Source: an uncultured Eubacteriales bacterium
Lineage (GTDB): Bacteria > Bacillota > Clostridia > Oscillospirales > Oscillospiraceae
NCBI GenBank assembly: GCA_900316745.1
Contig: ONEB01000009.1
Span: 1 to 64,000 of the forward strand
DNA length: 64,000 nt
Direction of reading: 5' to 3'
Below, in pieces: positions 1-8,353 of this stretch. The notes under the pieces are model-generated. The model worked only from the letters and a program-made list of their open reading frames with translations, was not told the DNA's origin and did no database searches. Position 1 is the first letter of the stretch; the number at the start of each line of letters is the position of its first letter. Position numbers and translations under genes: made by a program.

Positions 1-25
1 GATCGAATCAGACTGAGGTGATCCT

Positions 26-700
26 ATGCGTGTGCTGGTCGTGGAGGACGAACGCGATCTCAACCGCATTCTTGTGAAAACGCTCGCCGCCGAGGGGTAC
101 AGCGCGGACGCCTGCTTTGATGGGGTGGAGGCGCTGGAATATCTCTCCGGCGCGCAATATGACGCGGTGATTCTGGATGTGATGATGCCGCGGATGGACG
201 GCATGGAGCTGCTGCGCCGCATGCGCGCGCACGGCGATGACACGCCGGTGATTCTGCTCACGGCAAAGGACAGCGTGCCCGACCGCGTGCGCGGGCTGGA
301 TACCGGGGCGGATGATTATCTCGTGAAGCCCTTTTCCTTTGATGAGCTCCTGGCGCGGATCCGCGTCCTGACGCGCAAGCGCACGGGCGCTGCGACGAAT
401 GTGTTTACGGCTGCGGATCTCACGGTGGATACCGCGGCGCATACGGTGACGCGCGGTGGGAAGCCGATCTCGCTCTCGAGCAAGGAGTTTGCGCTGCTGG
501 AGTACCTGATCCGCAACAAGGGAACGGTGCTCTCGCGCGAGCGTATTGAAAACAACCTCTGGAATTATGACTATTCCGGCGGCTCGAACGTGGTGGATGT
601 GTACATCAGCTATCTGCGCCGCAAGATCGACAGCGGCTTTGAACGAAAGCTGATCCAGACCGTCTGGGGCGTCGGCTGGGTGCTGCGGGAGGAGCCATGA
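26..700 (+). CDS. OmpR/PhoB-family response regulator
   Basis: A 224-residue DNA-binding response regulator. The receiver domain covers residues 1-115, with acidic pocket E7/D8, phospho-acceptor D51 (in LDVMMPRMDG), switch T79 and K101 (VKPF). A winged-helix output domain follows at about 125-222 and ends in the usual IQTVWGVGWVLR-type hairpin. A GAGGTG ribosome site lies just upstream. The last 4 bases overlap the next gene (ATGA), a histidine kinase, so the two form a co-translated pair. The stimulus cannot be read from sequence; the downstream genes are peptidases and a peptide-binding lipoprotein, but no shared regulation is shown. The family is certain, the regulon unknown. Confidence 0.95.
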   Translation: MRVLVVEDERDLNRILVKTLAAEGYSADACFDGVEALEYLSGAQYDAVILDVMMPRMDGMELLRRMRAHGDDTPVILLTAKDSVPDRVRGLDTGADDYLVKPFSFDELLARIRVLTRKRTGAATNVFTAADLTVDTAAHTVTRGGKPISLSSKEFALLEYLIRNKGTVLSRERIENNLWNYDYSGGSNVVDVYISYLRRKIDSGFERKLIQTVWGVGWVLREEP

Positions 701-2046
701 GACAGTTATCGGCAAAGGTCCGCATCACGCTGTGGTTCGCCGTGATGATGCTCATTATCGACGCGCTGGTGCTGACATTCATCATGGTCATCAACGGCAA
801 CGTTGTCACGCGCGACCCGGAGTCCGTGCTCGTCAAGGAGCTCAACGCGAACGTCGACCGCGTGAAGTTTGACAATCAGCGCTTCCGGTTCGATAAGCTC
901 GATTATTACAGCCGCGGCGTCTATACGATCCTGTATGACGACGCCGGGACGGTCATGCGCGGCGCGCCGCCGGCCGAGTTCACGGCGGACGAGCCGCTGC
1001 AGGACAATGCCGTGCGGCTCGTGAAGTGCGGTGCGGAGGATTTTTATGTCTATGACGTGCACCTCGACATGGTGGTCGGCGGTGTATGGCTGCGCGGCGT
1101 GATCGCAAACGAGGTCACCGGCGGCGCCATGACCGCCATCGTGGCGGTGGCGTGGTCGGTGCTTCCGGTGCTGCTGATCCTATCGGTCATCGGCGGCTAT
1201 CTCATCGCGCGGGCTGCGCTCCGACCCATCAAAAAGGTCACCGAGGCCGCCAACGCCATCTCCGACGGCACGGATCTGAAAGCGCGCATCGGAATGCCCA
1301 GGGGCAGCGACGAGGTGAGCCAGCTCGCCGCCTCGTTCGACAACATGTTTGACCGTCTGGAGCAGAGCTTCGAGGCCGAGCAGCGCTTTACGTCCGACGC
1401 CTCGCATGAGCTGCGCACGCCGACGACGGTGATTCTCGCCGAGTGCAATTACGCGCAGAAAAACGCCGAGACGATCGACGACTACCGCAGCGCGCTGGAC
1501 GTGATCCAGCGGCAGGCGGAGAAGATGTCCGCGCTGGTCAAGAGCCTCCTCGAGATCACGCGCATGGATCAGGGCACGCAGAAGGTCAGCTTTGAATACG
1601 CCGATCTGTCCGAGCTCGTGGGCGTCGTGTGTGAGGAGCAGGCGCTTGTGGCGCAAAAGGGCATCCGGCTGGAGCATTCCATCCGACCGGACATCTTCTG
1701 CGAGATCGACGTGTTTCTGATCACCCGTGTGCTGCAGAACCTGATCGACAACGCGTATAAATTCGGGCGCGAAAACGGACTCGTCCGCGTCACGCTCACA
1801 CGCGCGCCCGGCGGCGCCGCCATCTCCGTCGCGGACAACGGCATCGGCATCGCGCCGGATCAGCTGGATCAGATCTTCAAGCGCTTCTATCAGGCGGACG
1901 AGAGCCGCCGCAGCCAGACCGGCATGGGTCTGGGACTGAGCATGGTGGAGCAGATCGTGCACCTCCATGGCGGCACCATTGATGTAAAAAGCACGCTCGG
2001 CGCAGGTACGACATTCACGGTCTTCCTGCCCGAACGTCAAGCATAA
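697..2046 (+). CDS. Membrane sensor histidine kinase (HAMP-HisKA-HATPase)
   Basis: A 449-residue kinase partnered with the preceding regulator. TM1 lies at about 8-30. An extracytoplasmic sensor of about 120 residues follows, then TM2 at about 150-172 and a HAMP linker to about 225. The phospho-acceptor is H237 in DASHELRTP. The ATP-binding domain has an N box near residue 348 (NLIDNAYKFG), a G1 box (DNGIGIAP) and a G2 box (GMGLGLSMV). The sensor region matches no ligand domain I recognise. The start is fixed by the ATGA overlap with the regulator stop. The M29 peptidase begins 19 bases downstream and may be in the same transcript. Confidence 0.95.
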   Translation: MRQLSAKVRITLWFAVMMLIIDALVLTFIMVINGNVVTRDPESVLVKELNANVDRVKFDNQRFRFDKLDYYSRGVYTILYDDAGTVMRGAPPAEFTADEPLQDNAVRLVKCGAEDFYVYDVHLDMVVGGVWLRGVIANEVTGGAMTAIVAVAWSVLPVLLILSVIGGYLIARAALRPIKKVTEAANAISDGTDLKARIGMPRGSDEVSQLAASFDNMFDRLEQSFEAEQRFTSDASHELRTPTTVILAECNYAQKNAETIDDYRSALDVIQRQAEKMSALVKSLLEITRMDQGTQKVSFEYADLSELVGVVCEEQALVAQKGIRLEHSIRPDIFCEIDVFLITRVLQNLIDNAYKFGRENGLVRVTLTRAPGGAAISVADNGIGIAPDQLDQIFKRFYQADESRRSQTGMGLGLSMVEQIVHLHGGTIDVKSTLGAGTTFTVFLPERQA

Positions 2047-2065
2047 CGAAAGGAAGAATGCCATT

Positions 2066-3292
2066 ATGAAAAAATCCACCCTCCGCGCCTATGCGCGTCT
2101 CATCGCCGTCACCGGCGTGCGTGTCCAGAAGGGACAGAGCATCATCATCAACGCCGAGCTCGATCAGCCGGAGTTCGTGACCATGCTCGTCGAGGAGTGC
2201 TACCGCGCCGGCGCGGGCAAGGTCACCGTCGAGTGGACCCATCAGCCGCTGGAAAAGCTCCATGTCCGCCACCGCAGCGTGAAGACGCTCTCCATGCTCG
2301 AGCCGTGGGAGGTCGCGAAGCTCCAGCACCAGAGTGATACCCTGCCGGGCCGCATCTATCTCGTGAGCGAGGACCCCGACGGTCTGCGCGGCATGAACCA
2401 GGCCAAGCGCGCCAAGGGCATGCAGGCGCGCTATAAGATCATCAAGCCCTATCGCGACAAGATGGAGGGACGCTACCAGTGGTGCATCGCCGCTGTTCCG
2501 GGCGTCGCCTGGGCGAAAAAGGTCTTTCCCAGCGAGCCCAAGGGCCGCGCTGTGGAAAAGCTCTGGGAGGCCATCCTGCACACCTGCCGCATGGATGACG
2601 GCGACGGCATCCAGGCGTGGGAGGATCACAACAGCGACCTCAAGGCGCGCTGCGACTATCTCAACAGCCTCGGCATCGAGACGCTGGAATATCATGCCTC
2701 CAACGGCACGAACCTGCGCGTCGGCATGATCCCGGAGGCGCGCTTCTGCGGCGGCGGCGAGCACACGATCGGCGGCACGTTCTACAATCCCAACATGCCC
2801 ACCGAGGAGTGCTTCATCAGCCCCAGACGCGGCGAGGCCGAGGGCATCGTCTATTCCTCAAAGCCCCTGAGCTACAACGGCGAGCTCATCGAAAACTTCT
2901 CCATCCGCTTCGAGGGCGGCAAGACTGTCGAGGCGCACGCGGAGAAGAACGAGGAGCTGCTGAAAAAGCTCATCGGCATGGACGAGGGCGCGGCCTACCT
3001 CGGCGAGTGCGCGCTCGTGCCGTGGGAGAGCCCGATCAACCAGACAGGGCTGCTGTTTTATAACACGCTCTTTGACGAGAACGCCTGCTGCCACCTCGCG
3101 CTCGGCATGGGCTTCATCGATACGATCGAGGGCTATCAGGACCGGAGCCTCGAAGAAATGCGCGCCATGGGCGTCAACGACTCCATGATCCACGAGGATT
3201 TCATGATCGGCACGCCCGATCTTGAGATCACCGCGCACTGCCGCGACGGGAAGTCCGTTCCCATCTTCCGCAACGGCGGCTGGGCGTTTTAA
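2066..3292 (+). CDS. M29-family metallo-aminopeptidase (AmpS/PepS-like)
   Basis: A 408-residue protein, the normal length for the M29 family (cobalt/zinc aminopeptidases that remove N-terminal residues from peptides in the cytoplasm). Family landmarks are the central NLRVGMIPEARFCGGGEHT region, acidic and histidine ligands in PTEECF, GECALVPW and NACCHLALG, and the C-terminal block from HEDFMIGTPDLEI to FRNGGW. No signal peptide is present. An AAAGGAAG ribosome site supports the start. It follows the two-component pair and is closed by the terminator at 3313-3345. With the M18 enzyme and OppA-like lipoprotein nearby it suggests peptide use. Confidence 0.88.
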   Translation: MKKSTLRAYARLIAVTGVRVQKGQSIIINAELDQPEFVTMLVEECYRAGAGKVTVEWTHQPLEKLHVRHRSVKTLSMLEPWEVAKLQHQSDTLPGRIYLVSEDPDGLRGMNQAKRAKGMQARYKIIKPYRDKMEGRYQWCIAAVPGVAWAKKVFPSEPKGRAVEKLWEAILHTCRMDDGDGIQAWEDHNSDLKARCDYLNSLGIETLEYHASNGTNLRVGMIPEARFCGGGEHTIGGTFYNPNMPTEECFISPRRGEAEGIVYSSKPLSYNGELIENFSIRFEGGKTVEAHAEKNEELLKKLIGMDEGAAYLGECALVPWESPINQTGLLFYNTLFDENACCHLALGMGFIDTIEGYQDRSLEEMRAMGVNDSMIHEDFMIGTPDLEITAHCRDGKSVPIFRNGGWAF

Positions 3293-3312
3293 TCCGTTTT
3301 TTGCATGATTGT

Positions 3313-3345
3313 GGGGCGGTTCCGTGTCGAACCGCCCCGCTTTTT
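3313..3345 (+). terminator. Rho-independent terminator after the M29 peptidase
   Basis: Perfect 10-bp stem GGGGCGGTTC / GAACCGCCCC with a 6-base loop, followed by GC and five T residues. It separates the first three genes from the lipoprotein unit. Confidence 0.9.
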
Positions 3346-3375
3346 GCTGCAAGTGGGGAATGGGTGTCGAATCGT

Positions 3376-3404
3376 TTGACGCGCATGCGAAAATATGCTA
3401 CACT
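3376..3404 (+). promoter_or_regulatory. Sigma-A-type promoter for the peptide-binding lipoprotein
   Basis: TTGACG at 3376-3381, a 17-base spacer and TACACT at 3399-3404 preceded by TGC (extended -10). It lies 33 bases before the lipoprotein start. Confidence 0.7.
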
Positions 3405-3436
3405 TGCCATATCCTGCACTCCGAAAGGAGGAAACC

Positions 3437-5230
3437 ATGAAAAAACGGATACTTTCTGCGGCGCTGCTCCTTGCGCTGCTGCTTTCGCTTGCTGCGTGCT
3501 CGAAGGGAGAGCAGACGCAGCCTGAGGCTGTCGAGACGCCGGAGGCCAATTTCCCAATGGCGTTCTGTCTCGGCGCGCAGCCGGCGTCGCTCGATCCGAA
3601 ACAGTACGCAATCGGAGACGAGGTGACCTATCTCGTCAACCTCTGTTCCGGCCTTGTGAGCTACCGCCCCGACAGCGCCGGCAGGGTGCAGATCATGGCG
3701 GATCTCAGCGTCGACCTGCCTGCGCCGCAGCTGACCGAGGACGGGAAGCCATTCTATGTCTTTACGCTGCGCGACGATCTGAAGTGGTCGGACGGCAGCG
3801 CGCTCACGGCGGCGGATTTCGTATACAGCTGGAACCGCGCGTTTCAGGACGCCGACACGCCGGAGCGCGAGCTCTTTGCGTGCATCGACGGGTTTTCGGA
3901 GGGCACGCTGAACATCGCCGCCTCCGAGGACGGCAAGCAGCTCACGGTCGTGCTCGCCAGACCCACGCCGCGCTTTTTCGAGCGGCTGACGAATCCGGTG
4001 TTCTGCCCCGTGCAGGAGGCAGCGGCGAAAAATGCCGGCTGGGACCGCTCGCCGGAAACGAGCGTCACGAGCGGCGCCTATGCGCTCTCGGCGTTCTCCG
4101 ACAAGGGGATGACGCTCACGAAAAACGCCTACTACTGGGACGCGGCGAACACCCGTCTTGATACGCTCGAGTTTGCCTTCTCCGAGGACGCGGACGCCAT
4201 CCTTGACGGCTACATGGAGGGGCGCTACCGCGTGGCGGCGAGTCTGCCCGCCGGAGTCACGGCGCAGCTGCGCGAGAGCGAGGGCGACGCCCTGCGCGTC
4301 ACCGGGCGCATGGGAAACTACTGCATCTGCTTTAACATGAATGATCCCGCGCTCGCCGACTTCACGGAGCAGGAGCGTGCCGATCTTCGCCGTGCGCTCT
4401 GCCTGCTCATTGACCGCAACGCCATCTGCGACAGCATTGCAAAGCTCGGTCAGCGCCCCGCCGCCTCCGTCGTCCCCACCGGGATGACCGACGCGGACGG
4501 CACGGACTTTGCCTCGCACAACGGCACGGACGGCATGGGCGGCGGATATTTCAGCGTCAGGGCAGAGGACTATGCGGCAAACTGCGACCAGGCGGTCGAG
4601 CTGCTGCGCAGCGTCGCGTCCTCCTCCGGGAAGTTCAAGGTCTCGAAGGACGGCGTGTGCCAGGGCTTTCCGGATCTGACGTTCCTCACGAGCGCCTCCG
4701 CCGGTCACGTGGAGATCGCAAACGCCATCACCGCGAGCTTCCATGCCCACGGCATTGAGCTCAAAACCTCTGTGCTGGAGCTTTCGGACTTTCTGGAAGC
4801 GCGGTCGAAAGGCGACTATTCCATGGCGCGGTTCAGCTGGACGGCGGCCTACGATGACCCCGCCTCCTTCCTCACGCTCTGGGCAGCCGGCGCGGGCAGC
4901 AACAGCATCGGCCTCGGACAGGGCGCGCACGGCGCCTATGCCGGATACGCCGCAACGATCGGCGGCAGCAAGGTCGACGGACGGAGCTGGGCGGAGACAT
5001 ACGACGCGCTGATCTACACCGTGCAGGGCTCGACCGACGAGACGCTGCGCAGCCGCTGCATGCACGAGGCGGAGACGCTTCTGATGCAGACCGGCGCGAT
5101 CTGCCCGATCTATGAATACACCGGCGTGTATCTCTGCCGCGGCAGCTTCCAGGGGCTCTTTACCGGCCCCGCCGGCGCGCTCTATTTCATGCGCGCCGAA
5201 TCCACCATTCAAGAAGGAACTGAGACATGA
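3437..5230 (+). CDS. Oligopeptide ABC transporter substrate-binding lipoprotein (SBP_bac_5 / OppA-like)
   Basis: A 597-residue exported lipoprotein. The signal peptide at 1-20 ends in a lipobox (LAAC, lipidated C21), so it should be tethered outside the membrane. The body has the SBP_bac_5 layout: FTLRDDLKWSDGSALTAADFVYSWNRA near residue 110-140 and the RRALCLLIDRNAI helix in the middle. The ATG at 3437 is preferred over an earlier in-frame codon at 3395, because it has a strong GGAGG site and starts directly at the signal peptide. No Opp permease or ATPase is adjacent, so it must use a transporter encoded elsewhere. Its last 4 bases overlap the M18 aminopeptidase (ATGA), coupling peptide capture to hydrolysis. 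Confidence 0.88.
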   Translation: MKKRILSAALLLALLLSLAACSKGEQTQPEAVETPEANFPMAFCLGAQPASLDPKQYAIGDEVTYLVNLCSGLVSYRPDSAGRVQIMADLSVDLPAPQLTEDGKPFYVFTLRDDLKWSDGSALTAADFVYSWNRAFQDADTPERELFACIDGFSEGTLNIAASEDGKQLTVVLARPTPRFFERLTNPVFCPVQEAAAKNAGWDRSPETSVTSGAYALSAFSDKGMTLTKNAYYWDAANTRLDTLEFAFSEDADAILDGYMEGRYRVAASLPAGVTAQLRESEGDALRVTGRMGNYCICFNMNDPALADFTEQERADLRRALCLLIDRNAICDSIAKLGQRPAASVVPTGMTDADGTDFASHNGTDGMGGGYFSVRAEDYAANCDQAVELLRSVASSSGKFKVSKDGVCQGFPDLTFLTSASAGHVEIANAITASFHAHGIELKTSVLELSDFLEARSKGDYSMARFSWTAAYDDPASFLTLWAAGAGSNSIGLGQGAHGAYAGYAATIGGSKVDGRSWAETYDALIYTVQGSTDETLRSRCMHEAETLLMQTGAICPIYEYTGVYLCRGSFQGLFTGPAGALYFMRAESTIQEGTET

Positions 5231-6537
5231 ACGATACGGTACTGAATAATCTGATTCCATTCCTCGCCAACGCCAAAAGCCCTTACCACGCCGTCGCGCA
5301 GCAGTGCAAGCGTCTTCAGGCAGCGGACTGCCATCGCCTCTCGGAGGCGCAGACCTGGACGCTGCAGGCGGGGGAGGGGTACTACCTCACGCGCAACGAT
5401 TCGGCGCTCATCGCGTTCCGTGTGCCGAAGTCCGCGCCGCGCCGCTTCATGATGACGGCGAGCCACAGCGATTCGCCTGTCCTGAAGCTCAAGGACGCGC
5501 CGGAGCTGCCCGCCTCGAACGGCATGAAGCGGCTGAATGTGGAGGTCTACGGCGGCGCGCTGCTTGCGCCGTGGTTTGACCGTCCGCTCGGCGTCGCCGG
5601 CAGACTCGTCGTGCGCACGGAGCAGGGCGTCGAGACGCGGCTTGTCGATTGCGGAGAGGATCTCGCGCTGATCCCGAGCCTCGCCATCCACTTTGACCGC
5701 AAGGCAAACCTCGGCCATGAGATCAAGGCGCAGTCCGAGCTCCTGCCGGTCTACGGCATGGAGGGCGCGCCGGAGCTGCTCGCCATTGCGGCGCGGGCGG
5801 CGGGCGTGCAGCAGGCGGACATTCTCGCGCACGATCTCGTGCTCTATAATGCCCAGGCCCCCCGGCTCTGGGGCGCGGAAAAGGAATTTCTCTCCGCCGC
5901 CAAGCTCGATGACCTTGCCTGCGCCCATGCCTCGCTGGAGGGCTTTCTCGCGGCAGAGGAGAGCGACAGCATCCCTGTGCACGTGGTGTTCGACAACGAG
6001 GAGATCGGCTCGTCCACGATGCAGGGCGCCAGCGCGACGTTCCTGCGCGATACGCTCTGCCGGATCGCAGCCGGCCTCGGCTGGGAAGAGCCTGACTATC
6101 TCGCTGCGCTTTCCGAGAGCTTCCTCCTCTCGGTGGACAACGCCCACGCCGCGCACCCGAACCGCACCGAGTGCGCAGACCCCGTCACGCGCCCGCGCGT
6201 AAACGGCGGCGTGGTGCTCAAATTCTCCGGCGCGCAGCGCTATGCGACCGACGCCGTTTCCGCCGCCATTGTCCGGCGGGCAGGGGAGTGTGCGAACGTG
6301 CCGCTCCAGACCTTTGTCAACCACTCCGACTACCCCGGCGGCACGACGCTCGGCAATCTCTCCGTGCAGCAGGTCGCTGTGCGCACGGCGGACGTCGGCA
6401 TCGCGCAGCTGGCGATGCACTCGCCTTATGAGACCTGCGGCAGCCGGGACGTAAAGCATCTCGCGGCGCTGTGCAGGACGCTCTATTCCGCCGCGCTCAC
6501 CGAGACCGCGCCCGGCGCTTATGAACTGCGTGTATAA
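5227..6537 (+). CDS. M18-family aminopeptidase
   Basis: A 436-residue zinc aminopeptidase of the aspartyl-aminopeptidase/ApeB type. It acts in the cytoplasm on N-terminal residues of peptides. Metal and catalytic landmarks are TASHSDSPVLK, VVFDNEEIGSSTMQGA (catalytic E and zinc ligand), NAHAAHPN and GGTTLGN. Length and motif order are typical of M18. Translation is coupled to the upstream lipoprotein by the ATGA overlap. There is no hairpin right after the stop; the next promoter starts 8 bases later. The preferred substrate residue cannot be read by eye. Confidence 0.93.
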   Translation: MNDTVLNNLIPFLANAKSPYHAVAQQCKRLQAADCHRLSEAQTWTLQAGEGYYLTRNDSALIAFRVPKSAPRRFMMTASHSDSPVLKLKDAPELPASNGMKRLNVEVYGGALLAPWFDRPLGVAGRLVVRTEQGVETRLVDCGEDLALIPSLAIHFDRKANLGHEIKAQSELLPVYGMEGAPELLAIAARAAGVQQADILAHDLVLYNAQAPRLWGAEKEFLSAAKLDDLACAHASLEGFLAAEESDSIPVHVVFDNEEIGSSTMQGASATFLRDTLCRIAAGLGWEEPDYLAALSESFLLSVDNAHAAHPNRTECADPVTRPRVNGGVVLKFSGAQRYATDAVSAAIVRRAGECANVPLQTFVNHSDYPGGTTLGNLSVQQVAVRTADVGIAQLAMHSPYETCGSRDVKHLAALCRTLYSAALTETAPGAYELRV

Positions 6538-6544
6538 ATCCCGG

Positions 6545-6572
6545 TTGACTTCCTGTAAAAACAGGGTATAAT
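6545..6572 (+). promoter_or_regulatory. Promoter of the Mrp-like ATPase gene
   Basis: TTGACT at 6545-6550, a 16-base spacer and a perfect TATAAT at 6567-6572, 36 bases before the chosen start. Confidence 0.8.
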
Positions 6573-6608
6573 GTTGTCATTATGTTTGTAAACGGAGGAC
6601 AGCTTACC

Positions 6609-7469
6609 ATGAGCGATAACTTCAACGAAACCAACACAGTCCCCGAGGACTGCACCCACGACTGCTCCACCTGCAGCTCGAACTGCTCGTCCCGCACCGA
6701 GGAGGGTCCTGAAAGCTTCCTGCAGGATCTGCGCCCTGGCGCGCGCGTTGATAAGGTCATCGCCGTCGTGTCCGGCAAGGGCGGCGTCGGCAAGAGCCTC
6801 GTGACGAGCCTGCTCGCCTGCGAGATGCAGCGCCGCGGCCATCAGGCTGCCGTGCTCGACGCGGACATCACCGGCCCCTCCATCCCGCAGGCGTTCGGCA
6901 TCCACGACGGCGCGATGGGCGGCGAGGACTTCCTGTATCCGTCTATGAGCCGCACGGGCGTGGAGCTGATGAGCATCAACCTCCTGCTCCCGAACGAGAC
7001 CGATCCCGTTGTCTGGCGCGGTCCCGTCATCGCCGGCGCGGTGACGCAGTTCTGGACGGACGTCATGTGGCAGGACGTCGAGTATATGTTCGTCGATATG
7101 CCTCCCGGAACGGGCGACGTGCCGCTGACCGTGTTCCAGAGCCTGCCGATCGCGGGCGTCGTGGTCGTCACGTCTCCGCAGGAGCTCGTGAGCATGATCG
7201 TCTCCAAGGCCGTGAACATGGCGAACATGATGAACGTTCCCGTCGTCGGCCTCGTGGAGAACATGAGCTACTTCAAGTGCCCCGACTGCGGCAAGGAGCA
7301 CGCCATCTTCGGTGACAGCCACATCGACCGCATCGCCGCCGAGCACAACATCCCGGTCGTGGCGAAGCTGCCCATCGAGCCCGAGATCGCCCAATCCGTC
7401 GACCTCGGCCGCGTCGAAGCGCTTGACGCCCCGTGGCTCAAGGAGCTTGCAGATGCAATTGAAGCGTAA
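6609..7469 (+). CDS. Mrp/Nbp35-family Fe-S cluster carrier P-loop ATPase
   Basis: A 286-residue cytoplasmic ATPase of the Mrp/Nbp35 (ApbC) family, thought to hold and pass on Fe-S clusters. A deviant Walker A (GKGGVGKS) lies near residue 55-62, the switch region DADITGPSIPQAFG follows, and DMPPGTGD is the Walker B-like motif. CPDC near residue 222 is the conserved cluster-bridging CxxC. The N-terminus adds a Cys-rich stretch (CTHDCSTCSSNC) resembling the Nbp35-type extra cluster site. The ATG at 6609 is chosen over 6582 because GGAGGA (6594-6599) sits at the right distance. The gene has its own promoter and terminator. Many Fe-S proteins in this window would be plausible clients (inference). 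Confidence 0.9.
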   Translation: MSDNFNETNTVPEDCTHDCSTCSSNCSSRTEEGPESFLQDLRPGARVDKVIAVVSGKGGVGKSLVTSLLACEMQRRGHQAAVLDADITGPSIPQAFGIHDGAMGGEDFLYPSMSRTGVELMSINLLLPNETDPVVWRGPVIAGAVTQFWTDVMWQDVEYMFVDMPPGTGDVPLTVFQSLPIAGVVVVTSPQELVSMIVSKAVNMANMMNVPVVGLVENMSYFKCPDCGKEHAIFGDSHIDRIAAEHNIPVVAKLPIEPEIAQSVDLGRVEALDAPWLKELADAIEA

Positions 7470-7478
7470 ATAACCGCA

Positions 7479-7515
7479 AAAAATCCCGGTAAGCATATCG
7501 CTTACCGGGATTTTT
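7479..7515. terminator. Bidirectional terminator between the mrp-like and crp/fnr genes
   Basis: A 16-base perfect inverted repeat (AAAAATCCCGGTAAGC and its complement) with a 5-base loop. The A-run and T-run at the ends give U-tracts on both strands, serving the two convergent genes. Confidence 0.92.
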
Positions 7516-7524
7516 GCAGCTGTT

Positions 7525-8172
7525 TCAGGTTTTGAGCACGAAGGTGTTGCCGTCAAAGTCGATGAGCCCCTCGGCCTGCATGTCGGAGAGCTCGCGCGTC
7601 ATGGCGCTGCGGTTGGACTGAAGAAAGCTTGCCATCTCCGTGCGGTTAAAGGGGACGATGATGTATTTGCCGCCCTGCTTCTGAGCGAGCAGATTGAGAT
7701 AGCACAGGATCTTTTCCCGCAGGGAGCTCTTGGAGGAGACCTCGATCTTGTCCAGCAGCTGCGCGTTCTTCGCGCCCATCAGCCGGAACATGTTGCGCGC
7801 GATCGCCTCATGGAACGGGCACTGCTTTTTGCACGGGTGCAGCACGCGGCTGAGCGGGACATAGAGCGTCTGCGTGTCCGTTGCGGCGAGATAGGAGACG
7901 TGGTCCTGCGCCTCGGGATCGAGCGCTGCGCTCTCGCCGAACAGGGAGCCCACGCCGAGATACGCCACCAGCGACTGGTGTCCCCAGACGTCCTCCTTCA
8001 CCATGTGCAGCGCGCCGGAGAGCACGATGCCCACGTCCCGGTGCTGCAGCGCGTCCAGACGCAGGAGATCTCCTTTGCGGTAGCTGCGGGTATAAGCGTT
8101 CAGGCAGCTGAGCAGCACCTCGCGGTCGCGCTCCTGAATATCCGCAAACAGCGGATTGTCTGCCGTGTTCAT
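7525..8172 (-). CDS. Crp/Fnr-family transcriptional regulator
   Basis: A 215-residue regulator with an N-terminal cyclic-nucleotide-binding-fold sensor (about 1-125), a long dimer helix and a C-terminal HTH (NRTEMASFLQSNRSAMTRELSDM). The cAMP-type RxS pocket is not evident. Cysteines include a CKKQC pair near residue 105, which could serve a redox or metal sensor, but no classic FNR four-Cys N-terminus is present. It is divergent from the nrf operon across 181 bases that hold a Crp/Fnr-type palindrome placed to serve both promoters. It is therefore the likely nrf regulator and perhaps autoregulated; an HcpR/NO- or nitrite-responsive role is inference. Confidence 0.9.
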   Translation of the reverse strand: MNTADNPLFADIQERDREVLLSCLNAYTRSYRKGDLLRLDALQHRDVGIVLSGALHMVKEDVWGHQSLVAYLGVGSLFGESAALDPEAQDHVSYLAATDTQTLYVPLSRVLHPCKKQCPFHEAIARNMFRLMGAKNAQLLDKIEVSSKSSLREKILCYLNLLAQKQGGKYIIVPFNRTEMASFLQSNRSAMTRELSDMQAEGLIDFDGNTFVLKT

Positions 8173-8220
8173 ATCATCACCTCAGATGGAGTAACTTTAC
8201 AGAAATCGTGTAGTGTTTCT

Positions 8221-8226
8221 ATTATA
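8221..8226 (-). promoter_or_regulatory. -10 element of the crp/fnr gene
   Basis: On the minus strand this is a perfect TATAAT, 49 bases before the regulator start, with no good -35. The inferred start point (about 8214) puts the palindrome centre 42-43 bases upstream. Confidence 0.5.
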
Positions 8227-8248
8227 CGCGATGTGCAACACAAAAATA

Positions 8249-8264
8249 TGTTGCGCCCGCAACA
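8249..8264. promoter_or_regulatory. Crp/Fnr-type operator in the nrf/crp intergenic region
   Basis: TGTTGCGCCCGCAACA has perfect 7-bp arms and the 16-base TGT-N10-ACA geometry of Crp/Fnr sites. A third half-site, GCAACA, lies at 8235-8240, inverted relative to the left arm. The centre (8256.5) is 41.5 bases upstream of the start point inferred from the nrfA -10, the class II activator position. Confidence 0.7.
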
Positions 8265-8285
8265 GCGGAGCAGCGCATTTTTTTG

Positions 8286-8291
8286 TAGAAT
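8286..8291 (+). promoter_or_regulatory. -10 element of the nrfA operon promoter
   Basis: TAGAAT with no recognisable -35 hexamer at the proper spacing, as expected for an activator-dependent class II promoter. The inferred start point is about 8298, giving a 5' leader of about 55 bases. Confidence 0.55.
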
Positions 8292-8353
8292 GTTTACAAG
8301 TACAGCTATGCGCATTTCAGTGCATGCTATGCATGATTATGGAGGAAGTATCC

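Noticed and set aside
3398..5260. A 620-codon minus-strand frame opposite the peptide-binding lipoprotein
   Set aside because: Arg/Ala-rich composition with no domain or ribosome site; the plus frame has a clear lipobox and family motifs.
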